The position numbers and the translations under genes are program-made. This document shows, one piece after another, positions 13,410 to 24,449 of a stretch of 64,000 nt of DNA. Source of the DNA: Galdieria partita. Taxonomy: Eukaryota; Rhodophyta; Bangiophyceae; Galdieriales; Galdieriaceae. The number at the start of each line of letters is the position of its first letter. The stretch's first letter is position 1. The notes beneath the pieces were generated by a model. That model was given only the letters and a program-made list of their open reading frames with translations. It did not search any database and was not told where the DNA came from. The stretch lies in contig BQMJ01000014.1 in assembly GCA_025991245.1 (NCBI GenBank), positions 1 to 64,000 on the forward strand. The letters are read 5' to 3'.

Positions 13410-13740
13410 TATGATGAAAATATTGATGGCTATTACACTGGTAGTCTTCTTGAGTTCCCCAAAAATGAGCTTTGAGTTTTGGTTGAAACATTTTAAGTCT
13501 CTTTCTATCTATTCTCAACAGGGTTAAACTTAGAATCACTTTGTTGGCTTCTCAATATGTACTCTTATAACTTTCTTGTTCAATTTTTATTTTTTAATAA
13601 TGACTGAACTCAGAGATTCATTTTTGTTCATACATTAGAAAGCAGTTGATTTATTGTTCCTGTTTTTCTACAACTATTGTCTTTCTTCCTTCTGTGTTTA
13701 GACATAAAGTCGGACTATAGTTTGAATCCAATTGTTACTT
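13410..13740. repeat. Dispersed subtelomeric repeat, copy 2 of the first family
   Basis: This is the partner of 4,800-5,230, in the same orientation about 8.5 kb away. The matching core is 13,537-13,710. Confidence 0.55.
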
Positions 13741-16700
13741 GGTGGCTTCTCCTTGTATAGTATGATGATCTCTATTGTGCAATCTCTTGGCCCTTCTTTG
13801 TTGTTAATTTTTGCAACTTTTCACTATTCGAGGAATAAAAATGAATCTATTCTCTTTCTGCTCCGTGCTCTTTTAAATACTGCCAAAGTCTCAAAGTTTC
13901 ACCAAAAAAAGTTTAAAGACGAGAAAAGTTTCAATGACACGTGAAATAGAATGAAAAAATAACGGTTCATTGATTGTCTCTTGAGTTTACAAAGTTCTAA
14001 AAACCAACAATTTCCCTATAATTCTTGATCTTTTGAATAAAATTGGTCAATCAACCGAATAATTCAATTAAATTCTATGGATGATATTGTTGATTCGAGT
14101 TGGATTACTCTATTCGAATATTAAGGTGCCATAGTATACTTTTGAGAAATGCTTCTTGCACAATATTCTAGGATGTCTCCTTTGCAAATCTTTGAGAACT
14201 TGTCCATTTTATTCAAGTTTGGAGATTTCATAAGGAACAGTTTTCAATCATTTCCTTGAATTTTTGTCAAAAGGAAACGGAGTATGACTAGAAGAACTTT
14301 AGGGACTTTTGTTCAATAAATCACACTACACACCTAGTTGTGGGAAGTTGGTCATTTTTCTTAGACATATGACTTGGTAAAGCTACTTAGTCTGTCGACA
14401 GATATATTACTCAAAATGTATCCTTGTCAAACTCGAATATCTATTGTTTAGCTATTCCCCAAGGCATAATCTGTGGGACTTTATTTCAAAGTATTCTATA
14501 AATTCCACAGTTTGTGTTTGTCATAACGTTCTCGAAGTAGTCTCAGAGTCGACGATTTGATATCGCTTGTCCTTGCTACGATAAGTGGCTGTGAAAAAGA
14601 CTATGAGCTTCTCACTTAAATGATTTTATGAATTGATAAGCGTATTTAAAAGAAAAGGATTTGTGTTGATTGAATCAACTTTATATTGTTTATCGAGAGT
14701 TTGACAAAAGATGAACCCGGTTGGCTTTGCAGGAATAGAATATTCCCTTATGAACCGAGAGTCAGCGATATTATAAGTTCTGGAAGCTTTTGATTCTTTC
14801 TATCCTTCTGACGCAAGAGATATATCTCAGACTCCTCATTCCCGATATAGAAACAACAAAAAGATTCTTGTTTGAACTTACATTTTTGAATATCTTTTAC
14901 TTTCGGTTATTAACGGGGCTGTTTTCAAATTCCTTTGTCCTTGCGCACTCCGTTGTTCTAGAAAATTTTCAGGGTTCTTTTATTGAACAAAATGATGTTT
15001 TGCATTAGGAGGAATCAGCAGTACATCATGATACAACAATCTTGAGACATGTTTCTGTTTCATTTGCTGATGATTATCGAGAACATTTCTAACAGTGCTG
15101 CATTTTTATTTCAAAAATGGCAATTATAGTGGTCATGAGCATATGTTGTGTTCTATAATGGACGAAAGCTTTTTCATTTGAGATTTTCGTTTAGATTGTA
15201 TACTTGAAAAATGAGTTGTCTCAAGAAGATATTGAGAAGGAAGCCGTTCAATTTTTAAAAGGAGTCAGAAGTTTAATAAGCGATGGCTCGATTTATCTTT
15301 CCAGTTTTGTTTCCGATTGTTTATTGTTCGTTCCAATTATGAGCGATCAGTACCATTTCTTATGGCGGTAAAAATATCTATTTGACAAGTGACAATACTC
15401 ATGGTTCAAGTGGAATTAGTCGATCTAATCTGCAACTGGTTATTATCTGACAAAGGAATCGTGAGATTTTTGTGGGGAGAGATTTTATTGATTCCTTGAT
15501 AAAGGTGAGAGAAAAAAGACGAGAATATGTCAAGTATGAGTTTGCTCGATGCTGTTGAAATGTCTTGGGAAATTCACAGAATGTAGAAGAAGGCTTTGAA
15601 GCTAAGAATCTAGTGTGTCTTTAAGAACATTCGAGAGGAAAAATTCCTTTTTTAGAGAACTTTGTGGTCTTTCTGATGAATAATTTTCTGTTTGCTTCAG
15701 AAAGCTCTCAAGACTTGTTAGAACTTCTCTTTCCATACTGAATGAAGATTCGCTGCTTGACACTGGTATGAATAATGACACTAGTGTAATATCAAAATTG
15801 CTCTTTGGGATGAAAGAAGATTTTTCCGTGTAGTTGGAAATTGAAGTAGTTTATGTCATTTTGTGGTTTATGTTGTTTTGGCGAGATTAAATAAAGTTTG
15901 GAAATGTTTAATACCTGATGCTGGTTTTTTGGGTAGGAAAGTTGACAATTTTGAAAATGCAGTGTTGTGATTTTGACCCATCCATGGATTCTTTCTATAT
16001 CTCAAAAGTTCAATGAGCGAAGACGAACGGCTGTTTACAGTCCCATTATCGTGTGTTATGAATAAGATAGAGACATAGTCATCAAAAATTATATCATTTT
16101 ATTTAAAATGAAAATCAACTCTCGTACACTACTACCGCGAATATTCTTAGATGGTCGAAAGAGTAATTTTGAGCTGTCTGAATTTAGTAAATAGATGGAT
16201 TGTACCCAGTTGAAGGTCTTACTCTGATAAACGACATTCTTTTGGAAAACTTCAAAAGCACCTTTGATCCTTATGTTTACTTGAGAAGCTTGAGTCCTTG
16301 AAGTGGACATTCAACATTGAACAATTGGAACATACCACTTTATTTCCCGATATTTTCCTATGACAATAAAATCTGCCGAATTTCCTAAGGCTATTGCAGC
16401 CTTCAACTGTACTGAATTGTTATCGATTGATTGTAAGAAAGTAAATGAGTTGTTCTGCTTCAGTTAGAACAGAAAAATGTTTTCTTCTCCAGTACTGAGA
16501 GAAACTGATCATAGGAAAAGGAAGGAAGCTTTGTTATTCTCTATATTTTAGAATGAGTCATATCGATCTGTTTAGTATGGGCAGCTTATCGATCACCATA
16601 ACAAATACCGAATGATGGAGCCTCACTGTTATTGAATTGTTGCTTCAAGCATAGTTATCATATGCACTGAGTAGAGTTTGAGAAAGTAGCATTCTCTCAA

Positions 16701-17224
16701 AGTTTCATATGGAATCCGTTGAGCTAGTATGAATGTTGCAAAAACAAGTTGATTCAAATAGATAGTTGTTTACAATTGGTTCGTATTGGATAGGGCTTTG
16801 TAAGATATTACAGATATATTTCTTTCTACAAACAACCATGAAATCAATCTTTTCTTTCACTAAATATATATCTTTATAAAGACATTCAATTGGCAACCAA
16901 TAATACTATTCAGAGCATTATCCTCATAATGAAAATTTGTTCTTTCAAATTTGTAACTTTCGTCGTAAAGCAAGTAGTTCAGATACTTAAGTGTAGAAGT
17001 TTCTCAAGAGTTTGTACCTCTTGGGACCTTTGACGATAGTTAAATAAACCTGCCGAAATTAGAGAATCATTCAAGTATTTGTGTCAAAGAACTTGGAAAT
17101 CTTCCCAATACACAGGCGCCTTACATATCATTCGTCTATACCGAAAATTCATCGAAAATATTGAAAAATCTCAAATTCAAAATATGATATTTCGTTTAAT
17201 CTTTATTCAACATCAGTGTCGCAT
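13741..17224. other. Gene-free stretch between repeats and first gene
   Basis: About 3.5 kb without a supportable gene on either strand. The longest frames are about 72 codons (14790-15008 plus, 16089-16310 minus) with no recognisable domain. Composition is less T-skewed than at 3-9 kb. The last few hundred bases should include the 3' end of the BRO1-domain gene that begins at 17,225 on the minus strand. No terminator or RNA gene was identified. Confidence 0.6.
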
Positions 17225-18993
17225 TTATTCCATTTGAGACGGAGCTGATGGTGATTCTAAGTCATTCTCTCTGTATCGATCCTGAGATAAGCTTTTGTCA
17301 CCAGTAGAAGCAGGATTATTCTCTTTTTGTTCCAGATCCGAATCAGAAAACGTTTGTGAGTCCAATCTCTGGGGAGAGTTTGATTCTTTCACGGAATTTC
17401 TTTTCAAAAGTTCCAAACGCTTCGCAATAGAATCTCGATCTATTCCACTTTCTGGTAATGCAAATGGGACAATTTTTACAAGCGATCTTCCAGCCAGAAA
17501 TACGAGTTCACCAACTTCGGGCTCTCTTTCATAGTAGACACTGGTATTCTGACGATAGTATTCTTCAAAGAGACTAGTACTATTTTGAAATGTACTATTG
17601 GCCAATTGTTTCAAAGTGTCAAAACGGAACTTGGAGTTGATTTTCTTTAAACGTTCCTTGGAAAGAGTTTCCAAAGACGCACGTAAACAGGCTACTTTCA
17701 AACCATGTTTGCCATCGGAATGTGCCTGTTTGCCCATATAATAATAACAAGTTGCTTTGAGAACTATCGAACTATATTTTGCCAACTTGGTTAAATATTC
17801 TGAAGGCTTGGCACAACCTCGTATGCTTCCAGCTTGCTTCTCTGCAGCTTCATAATACTCAAGTACCCCAAGAGCTACTTTCAGTAAGGTCCCGTCAGAC
17901 ATACCTTTTAACTCGCCTCTTCGAAGTATCAGTTGTTGAGACTGGCCCAACGCAAGACTAAGGTAAGACAATCCATTGAGACTCTGCCCGAATAGTTTCA
18001 AAGAAAGATTACAACGATACCTGTAAAACAAGTCTGCGGAAATGGGATGGACGTCAGGTGGTGAACCACGACCCACGTCCAATATACAGTCTGGTAATAC
18101 GCTATTTCGAAGAAATTGAAATATTCCTGCTGCTTCACTTAGGTGGTGAGAAGCCTTGAAAAAAGGTCACTCAAGTTGGTTGCAAGGGATCGTGCTAGTA
18201 AGTAGCTTACTTCATTGACTTCGACTTCACTAGAAGAGCCAAATTTTTCGTTTGCCATTCGAAGCTTCATAATTCCTTAATAACAAGTCAGATAAGTTCA
18301 TAGGACAGCTAAAGGTTGAATACCCAAGGTCATGAGGACCATAGCAATCTCAAAAGAGTGGTACTTTTCCTCGAAGAATCTTTCTTCTAAAGCAAAATTG
18401 CTCTTCCACTCATAACTCATGCGCTCCAAGTCTCTCTTTTCTCTAGCATCCACCATAATACTCAAATCTGGGAGGTACCGAAGGTATCCTTGAATAGCAA
18501 GCACAATAAACTCAGGCTCCCTATTATTATTAAGGGCTTGTTCCAATCTATTACGAGCCAATTGTGCTTCTTTTAGAATGGTTTTCTCTTCAGAGGTTGC
18601 CAAAGGAAACCAAGAAGAAAAATTAACAGGTTTCGTGCGTGGAGTTCGGAAAAGAGAGTTGTTGCCTAAGCTAAATATTCCAAAGTTTTTACGAAGGTTG
18701 CTAGCGTTATTTTCTTCCTCTTTCGACTCTCGTGACTTGAAAAGTGACATGAACAAAGGTTTGGAATCCTCGTCATTGTCAAAATGATGTTTAAATTTGC
18801 CAAACATTAAAAGATGATTTGGATGGATTGATTTTTCTATTTTCATATTTGTTCTTTTCAATGGACATCTACTAGTCGCCATCCTTTCAATCCAACTTCC
18901 CAAGAAATCCAGAAATCGATCAACTTGATTCTTTCTTACTGAGAGAAATTTTTTGCTGCATGTAAGATATTCAAGCCAAACTAATACTCTCAT
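17225..18993 (-). CDS. BRO1-domain protein (BROX-like)
   Basis: Deduced structure is complement(join(17225..18154, 18211..18275, 18324..18993)), 554 aa, with introns of 56 and 48 nt. BRO1 domains are banana-shaped helical modules that bind the ESCRT-III subunit CHMP4 in endosomal sorting and membrane remodelling. Family traits seen are FSSWFPLA near residue 125, the helical stretch around ASHHLSEAAGIFQFL, then a long ALGQSQQLI..AAEKQAGSI helix, and a YYEREPEVGEL segment near the end of the domain. The C-terminal 70 residues are polar and probably disordered. There is no C-terminal CaaX box, unlike animal BROX. The start is the first ATG of the frame. It is divergent from the cyclotransferase-like gene across 242 bp. 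An ALIX/Bro1 paralogue is less likely because no V domain follows. Confidence 0.8.
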
Positions 18994-19235
18994 AGCTGTT
19001 TACGTTGGTTGCATATTTTCAACGGAAATGTCTCTCTTATAACCTACATGAAGAGTTTTGACAGTTGTGTCTTTTTATTTGAACTGTAGACGCATTTTTA
19101 ACATGGAAAGTGTTTACATACAATAACTTGTTGAATTTCTCCACAACCGGTTGCTTTCATTCGGTTAGTATCAAGAAAACATGAAAGGAAACAAATTGTA
19201 ACTGGACCATTTGCAGAAATAGTGTGTTCGTTGTT

Positions 19236-19963
19236 ATGCCGCAAGTAGAGTTGCCACCAGAAGGTTTTGTCTATTATTTTGCCTTTGGAGCAAATATAAA
19301 CCCCAAGGTTCACGGAAAGGAAGCGAGTGATAGATATCAAGGAAGACGAACCCATTTTGTCCAAGCACAACCTGCGAGACTTCCAGGGTATCGGTAAGGA
19401 GGTCTTTTGACAAATTGTGTTGCTGAATGGAACGGGACAGATTGGTTTTTAACCTGCGTGGTTTTGCATTTGGAGAACCTTGTTTTGGGAATGTGGAGAA
19501 AATCGACGACGAAGAAGTCCACGGTGTTTGCTATTGTATTTCGCAAGATGCACTTGCACGCTTGCATGAATCCGAGTTTCCCTACAAGGTCATTGATGTT
19601 CAGGTAGATACGTATGATGGCAAAAGATTGCAAGCGAAGACTTTACAAGCTAGTTCAGTCAGAGACATCGAAGAGTGTCCAAAGTGTTCGGTGCCCTCAA
19701 GACGTTATTGGAGCCTCATAGTTGAAGGTTGCAGATACTGGAAGCTGAAACCGGAGTATATTGAAAAATTAGAAAGAATACGGTATTTCGCCCCTACTAG
19801 GTTATATAACACTTTATCCAGAGTGTTTCTTTGGTTCATTCAAGTTGGCTTGGCAAAGTTAAAAGTTCCTATGGTCTATCGCAAATATATTTATTTTTTC
19901 ATTTGTAGAGTGTCTTGGTGGCTTGTGGATTTGAAACATTTAGTATCTCATAATCATTCGTAG
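19236..19963 (+). CDS. Gamma-glutamylcyclotransferase-like protein with C-terminal hydrophobic tail
   Basis: Deduced join(19236..19393, 19441..19963), 226 aa, with a 47-nt intron. The N-terminus reads YYFAFGANINP, the substrate-binding YxxGSNM-type loop of the GGCT/BtrG fold. The first exon ends in PARLPGYR and the second continues LVFNLRGF, the usual A.L.GYRLVF strand. Then come EVHGVCYCISQDALARL and PSRRYWSLIVEGCRYW, both typical of eukaryotic GGCT-like proteins. Family members act on gamma-glutamyl peptides or modify amines; the exact substrate cannot be read here. After the domain, about 60 residues include two hydrophobic stretches (around VFLWFIQVGLAKL and YIYFFICRVSWWLV), suggesting membrane attachment. 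It converges on the heat shock factor gene with a gap of 62 nt. Confidence 0.8.
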
Positions 19964-20025
19964 AGTAGAATGATATTTTCATTTTTGAAGAAACGCTAAA
20001 CCGCAATGTCAAAGTATATCATTAT

Positions 20026-21648
20026 TTATACTTGCTCTGTAGAAACTTGTTCTTTCGAAACTTTTCCATCATCTTCGGTGGTTTTTTCTCCGACTCTTGT
20101 GCGTATCGACAAAATGTCATGGCGAAGGGAATCTCTATCCCGACATAGTTCATGAATAGTATAATACAGTTGTGCTATAGCTTGCTCTATCATACAAATT
20201 CTTTTCTCTAATTCTGTTGCTGGTATGCCTGATGAAGGTATCCATGGCACTGTTCCCGATGAAAGAGACGATGCACACTGTGGATTACAATATTGTGGAG
20301 ATAATGATTTGGTACTTGTCCCTTCTACTCCATTCTTCAAAAGCTTATGACTGGTATCATTCAAGACGAAAGGTTGATATGACTGCCAAGGTGTTGTGGC
20401 TGAACTATTCAATCTGTTCGATGACACAGCACTTCCACCAATAACAGGACCATACGGAGGACCTTGATCACAAGTGACACTGTCCACTGTAGTCTCCAAC
20501 GATGCTTTACTTCGTGCTTCTTCCAAACTATCTGTGTTGCCTAATGGCTCTGTTTTGGGTCTTTTCTGCAAAGGACTGTTATTCGACTCATCGTCCCTAT
20601 CATTCCAACGCCCTTTTCCTGGCCTACTTGGCCTTCTTTCTATAGTAGCTACCAGATCTTCACGTCCTCGAATAAATCTAGCATGACCAAATTCCCAGGC
20701 ATCTGGATGCATCTTGTGAAAACCATATTGATTGAGTTGTCGAACAAAACTGGAAAGATTGTTGTGCTTGAAATAGTTGGGCAAAACATCACGTGAAAAC
20801 GCAGTTGGATTCCAAATCACGAAAGAACGACCACTAGCTGTCCATGAACATAAATCTTCCGTTTCTGGATCACTGACTAATCGATATAGTTTTCTTAAAA
20901 ACGGAGTTGCAATTCTTTCATCGGACGCTTGTTTTGCCATAGTATGAGAGGAACGTCGAAATGAACTATTTTCATTTGTTTCTTGAGTTTGCTGCAAAGT
21001 ATCTTCCTGTAACTTGGTATAGGACTCCGAAGATTCTTTTCCTAGAGAGGAGCTATCAGCAGCATTTGAACCAATGGAATGCGTTGATAAGCGTTCACGT
21101 TGATGAACTGCATCCAAGATCGCTGTTAAACCATTTCTATTATAGTTGGAAGGCATACAATTGGTTGCTAGCACTTGCGGGTTTCTTGGTTCATTTTTAG
21201 TAGATTTTACTGCATTATTCTCTGTTCCATTCAAAGGAGTAGTAATCGATACTACTTGAAAGCTTCCCATACCATTATATGAAGCACAAGTCGGTGGCCA
21301 AGGATAAGAGACAGGATAAGTAAGGGGAGGAGTTCGCTCACGAGACAAAATATAAGGATTTGCATTTGCATAATAACAATAATAGCCATCGTGGGTTATT
21401 TGTTGCTCTTCTGCCTTGGCAGATTTCTCAAAAAGGCCGTCCTTCCTGCTAAGTTGAATTTCCTCAACCTTCTGTGTGTTTTTATTATCATCTCCAGTTT
21501 CGTAACTTGTATTTTGCACTTCTTCATAAAAGTTGGGGTAATCAGGCTTGGCTTGCGACATTACTTGTCCTGGAAAATGGGTAACCTCTGATGTATTTTG
21601 TAGTAAATCATCGTTCTCCACCTCGTTACCACTAATTGTTGGTGACAT
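20026..21648 (-). CDS. Heat shock transcription factor
   Basis: Single-exon gene, 540 aa from the first in-frame ATG at 21648. The open frame extends 13 codons further but without an ATG. The DNA-binding domain lies at about residues 248-340: ATPFLRKLYRLVSDPE, WTASGRSFVIWNP, FKHNNLSSFVRQLNQYGFHK and then the wing and FIRGREDL, all canonical. A heptad region near 480-520 (ATELEKRICMIEQAIAQLY..) matches the HR-A trimerisation domain. The first 240 residues are long, acidic and asparagine/serine-rich, an unusually large N-terminal extension for the family. It would bind nGAAn elements and drive chaperone genes; the DnaJ gene in this window is a plausible target by knowledge only. No typical plant-like HR-A/B insertion was seen. 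Confidence 0.95.
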   Translation of the reverse strand: MSPTISGNEVENDDLLQNTSEVTHFPGQVMSQAKPDYPNFYEEVQNTSYETGDDNKNTQKVEEIQLSRKDGLFEKSAKAEEQQITHDGYYCYYANANPYILSRERTPPLTYPVSYPWPPTCASYNGMGSFQVVSITTPLNGTENNAVKSTKNEPRNPQVLATNCMPSNYNRNGLTAILDAVHQRERLSTHSIGSNAADSSSLGKESSESYTKLQEDTLQQTQETNENSSFRRSSHTMAKQASDERIATPFLRKLYRLVSDPETEDLCSWTASGRSFVIWNPTAFSRDVLPNYFKHNNLSSFVRQLNQYGFHKMHPDAWEFGHARFIRGREDLVATIERRPSRPGKGRWNDRDDESNNSPLQKRPKTEPLGNTDSLEEARSKASLETTVDSVTCDQGPPYGPVIGGSAVSSNRLNSSATTPWQSYQPFVLNDTSHKLLKNGVEGTSTKSLSPQYCNPQCASSLSSGTVPWIPSSGIPATELEKRICMIEQAIAQLYYTIHELCRDRDSLRHDILSIRTRVGEKTTEDDGKVSKEQVSTEQV

Positions 21649-22085
21649 GGAAAACTTTGACAACTTTGTCACTTGCTTTGGAAACAAGAATTGAAAAGCT
21701 GGGCAACTAGAGTGAAAGCTTGAAATGCTCCTTGTTTGCTACTTTAGAACCCCTTGTCTTCCTATTTTCGAAAAATGTCTACGATGGTCAAGGGAACTGT
21801 AGAGATTGTGAGACTAACTGTGTACGGTGGAACAAAAGAATAAAGAAACTCTATAGAAAACCAAAGCAACCAAGCCACTCACTCAATAGAAGCACTGTCC
21901 AAGTGAAAAACTTCCTTCGTTTCCAAACTACCACTCAATCAACAAGTGCGTCGTCTTCTAGAATCCGATTTCATTGGGCAAAGAGATATTTTGGAGGATT
22001 TTTCAGCAGACGAGGGATATTTTGGGTTGCCGTTGGAAGCAAACTTGTCTGATAAGATACTCAGATTCCTTTATAATTTCTAGCT
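21649..22085. promoter_or_regulatory. Upstream region of the heat shock factor gene; possible small exon
   Basis: This 437-bp gap holds the HSF promoter and the 3' end of the syntaxin gene. A plus-strand frame ending TAG at about 22,082 reads like protein (..VRRLLESDFIGQRDILED.. then FGLPLEANLSDKIL). It has no ATG in frame and is preceded by a TGA, so it would need an upstream exon that I could not splice convincingly. A second plus frame (21720-22052) is basic and has no ATG. I call neither. Confidence 0.3.
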
Positions 22086-23194
22086 TCAACGAAAAATTTT
22101 GGCGAGTAACAATAAAAACATTATGCCACATCCAATGGAAAGAATAAGAATTAAAAAAAAGGCCAATCTAGATAGCAAGGAACCCTCTTAGTTATTTTCC
22201 CAGAAAATAGTTCGATAACAATGCCTACCCTTTCTTTTGACTTTGTCTGGCTTTTTCCAACTCTTTGACTGCACCTTCGGTTGAAACTTCAATTTCTTCA
22301 ACGTTATAATCTATACGATCCAACAAGGTGCCTTGATCAATAACCAACGATGCAATATCCTTTACTATAGTTGCTAGATCGTTGATGGACGAAGCTATCT
22401 TCATAATCTCCCTCTGCCGTTCAGTTGCAAGCTGGTCCGAGTTTTCCAAGAGCATCATTTGTTCCTGAGTAAAACCTGGATCATATTCTTCCAATTCCAT
22501 ACTCAAAGACAGTGAGTTCTCATCGTTACTTTCATCTATCAACGCATTTTGTCCTTGTAGTTTCCTTAGATACTCCTTTTGGTTTCTACGGAAGGAAATA
22601 GACAGCTCCTGTAATTTCGAGGCAAAGTACTTTTGAGCGTTTGTTCTTAATAACTTCTCTTCGCTAGAAATATTCGACTCTTCACTCGACGGAGCCAACA
22701 GCCGCATTCTTTCTTCGGAACGCTGTAAAAGCAAAGTTATATTGCGACTTAGTTCGCTTATTTGACGCTCTTGTTCAGACCTCTCTTCAAAGCCCTTGCT
22801 TTGTATAATTGAGTATAGACACGATTTTGCAAAGTTTCACTTACGGGTAAAAGATGATTTTGTTGTAACGACTCTAGTTGGGCAAGCTGGTGTGTTATGG
22901 AAGTAACATTATTGTTGAGTTCTTCATACCAATCTAACCACTGAGGGGGTAAAAATACGGTATGAGAGTCCGCTGGAGTGGTTCCTAATATTGTTCACTT
23001 GTTGAATAGATCGTCAAAGCAAAGTTTCCACGATATTCACCTTTGTTCAAGAAAGTTGCCAATTCCTTGTTATTTGTAGTTGAAGATTGGTTACCTAAGG
23101 CTTGAATACCGTTATTCCCTGAGCGTTTTCTCTTAGCGATAACATATTCTTCTCTGTATCTTTTGAATATTGCAGTTCGGTCTCTGGTAGTCAT
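22086..23194 (-). CDS. Qa-SNARE, syntaxin-16/Tlg2 (SYP4) type
   Basis: Deduced complement(join(22086..22167, 22229..22794, 22845..22984, 23041..23194)), 313 aa, introns 61, 50 and 56 nt. The N-terminus MTTRDRTAIFKRYREE is the short peptide used by this class to bind Sec1/Munc18 (Vps45), as known for Tlg2/Syx16. An LPPQWLDWYEEL segment opens the Habc bundle. The SNARE motif ends with IASLVIDQGTLLDRIDYNVE, including the zero-layer glutamine and the class-specific DQGTLLDRIDYN. The last exon supplies a membrane anchor (LAFFLILILSIGCGIMFLLLL) of typical length, which confirms the final join. It acts in fusion at the trans-Golgi network and endosome. Divergent from the proline-rich gene by 65 bp. 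Confidence 0.9.
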
Positions 23195-23259
23195 TCTATC
23201 GAAACAAGCACACTAGTTGGCCAAAGACACGTTTGGAATACAATTTGAATGTACGACAA

Positions 23260-24363
23260 ATGAGTGAAGCCTTTAGTCTTCCTCAAGAAACTACTTATAG
23301 AAAGCCTGCAGTAATTGAAAGCTCACAAGACAAGACTACGAGTTCATCTGTTCAATCGGAAACTTCTTTGCCGGATAAGCTTAAACCAATACCAGTCGAA
23401 AGTGTTATTTTATATCAAAAACAACAAAAGAAAAAGAATTTCGTTCAAAAATTATTCAGTTGCTTCTATACCGAGAAAGAAACGGAACAAGTTAAGAAAC
23501 CCGTCAAGCGAGAGACACCTAAACCTATTCAACAAGTTATTCTACCAGCAACTGGACAACCACCCAAAGGAACTGCTCCTTGGGAAAGATCAGGGAAGAA
23601 ACCACGGAAAAGCCCAAATAATTCCGAAAACCTAACATCTTCCAACCATCCCACAACCACAGAAAATGAGTCAACCAGAAGTGGAAACTCAAGTAAAAGT
23701 GGAGGATCGTCAGCCCCGTGGCAAAGTGGACTTCGAAAGAAGAACAAAAGAATTGATGCTAAAGAGACTTGTAGTTCTTTTTCTATTCCTGACGAACTTT
23801 TGAAACAGACAAAATTCTCCAACAGCGACAAGGAGATAGAGACACTCAAAGAGACAAGCAAGCAACCTGGACAAGTACCAAACTCTAACCTTGGCCAAGA
23901 AGCTACCTTCTCAATACCAAAGAATATGAAACAACCTGACAAAAGTCTTCCCTCCGCAACTAAACTTGCGGCAGACACAAATAATGAAGCGAGCGGGAGC
24001 AACAACGTGATCCATTCGTCTCCTCCTCCTCCTCCTCCTCCTTCTGGTCGAACAACTGGTAATTCTGACGTACCAAAGCCTCCTCCTCCACCTGTTCCAA
24101 CAAAGGTGAGAACAACAACACTTCCTTCACCACCACCACCTCCTCCTCCTTCGAAAGGAGCGAAGCCGTCGGAAACGAGCAACGCAGCGACACAACCCTA
24201 TGAGACGTTACCACAGGGAGTTGTTGCTACAAGTACTGTAACAATACCCACTCCACCTCCTCTTTCAAAAGCAGACACAAAAGCGGCTGCTCCTGCTTTT
24301 TCGTCTACACCACCACCCCCTCCTCCTCCTCCTCCTCCTCCTTCTTCTTCAAGAAGAAACTAG
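23260..24363 (+). CDS. Proline-rich, low-complexity protein (possible actin-linked scaffold)
   Basis: Single exon, 367 aa from ATG 23260 (MSEAFSLPQ). No conserved globular domain is recognised. The N-terminal half is basic and polar and carries APWERSGKKPRK and APWQSGLRKKNK, a repeated APWxSGxxKK element about 50 residues apart. A cysteine and aromatic patch KLFSCFYTEKE lies near residue 75. The C-terminal 130 residues contain four polyproline runs of 5 to 12 prolines, ending SSSRRN. Such runs bind profilin, SH3 or WW domains in WIP/VASP/formin proteins. That family link is by composition only. No WH2 or FH2 domain was seen. The antisense glycine-rich frame across the same bases is a shadow of the CCT/CCA repeats. 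Confidence 0.7.
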   Translation: MSEAFSLPQETTYRKPAVIESSQDKTTSSSVQSETSLPDKLKPIPVESVILYQKQQKKKNFVQKLFSCFYTEKETEQVKKPVKRETPKPIQQVILPATGQPPKGTAPWERSGKKPRKSPNNSENLTSSNHPTTTENESTRSGNSSKSGGSSAPWQSGLRKKNKRIDAKETCSSFSIPDELLKQTKFSNSDKEIETLKETSKQPGQVPNSNLGQEATFSIPKNMKQPDKSLPSATKLAADTNNEASGSNNVIHSSPPPPPPPSGRTTGNSDVPKPPPPPVPTKVRTTTLPSPPPPPPPSKGAKPSETSNAATQPYETLPQGVVATSTVTIPTPPPLSKADTKAAAPAFSSTPPPPPPPPPPPSSSRRN

Positions 24364-24449
24364 AATTATCTACTCTATTTTGCAAATATAGAGAGAAAGC
24401 TCTTATTTGAATATTTCTCAACTAATCTACATACATGACGCGGCTCTTT

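Noticed and set aside
1-17224. Transposon or virus-like element in the subtelomere
   Set aside because: No transposase, reverse transcriptase, capsid-like frame, terminal inverted repeat or long terminal repeat could be recognised.
23529-24182. 217-codon minus-strand glycine-rich frame
   Set aside because: It is the antisense shadow of the CCT/CCA proline codons of the plus-strand proline-rich gene.
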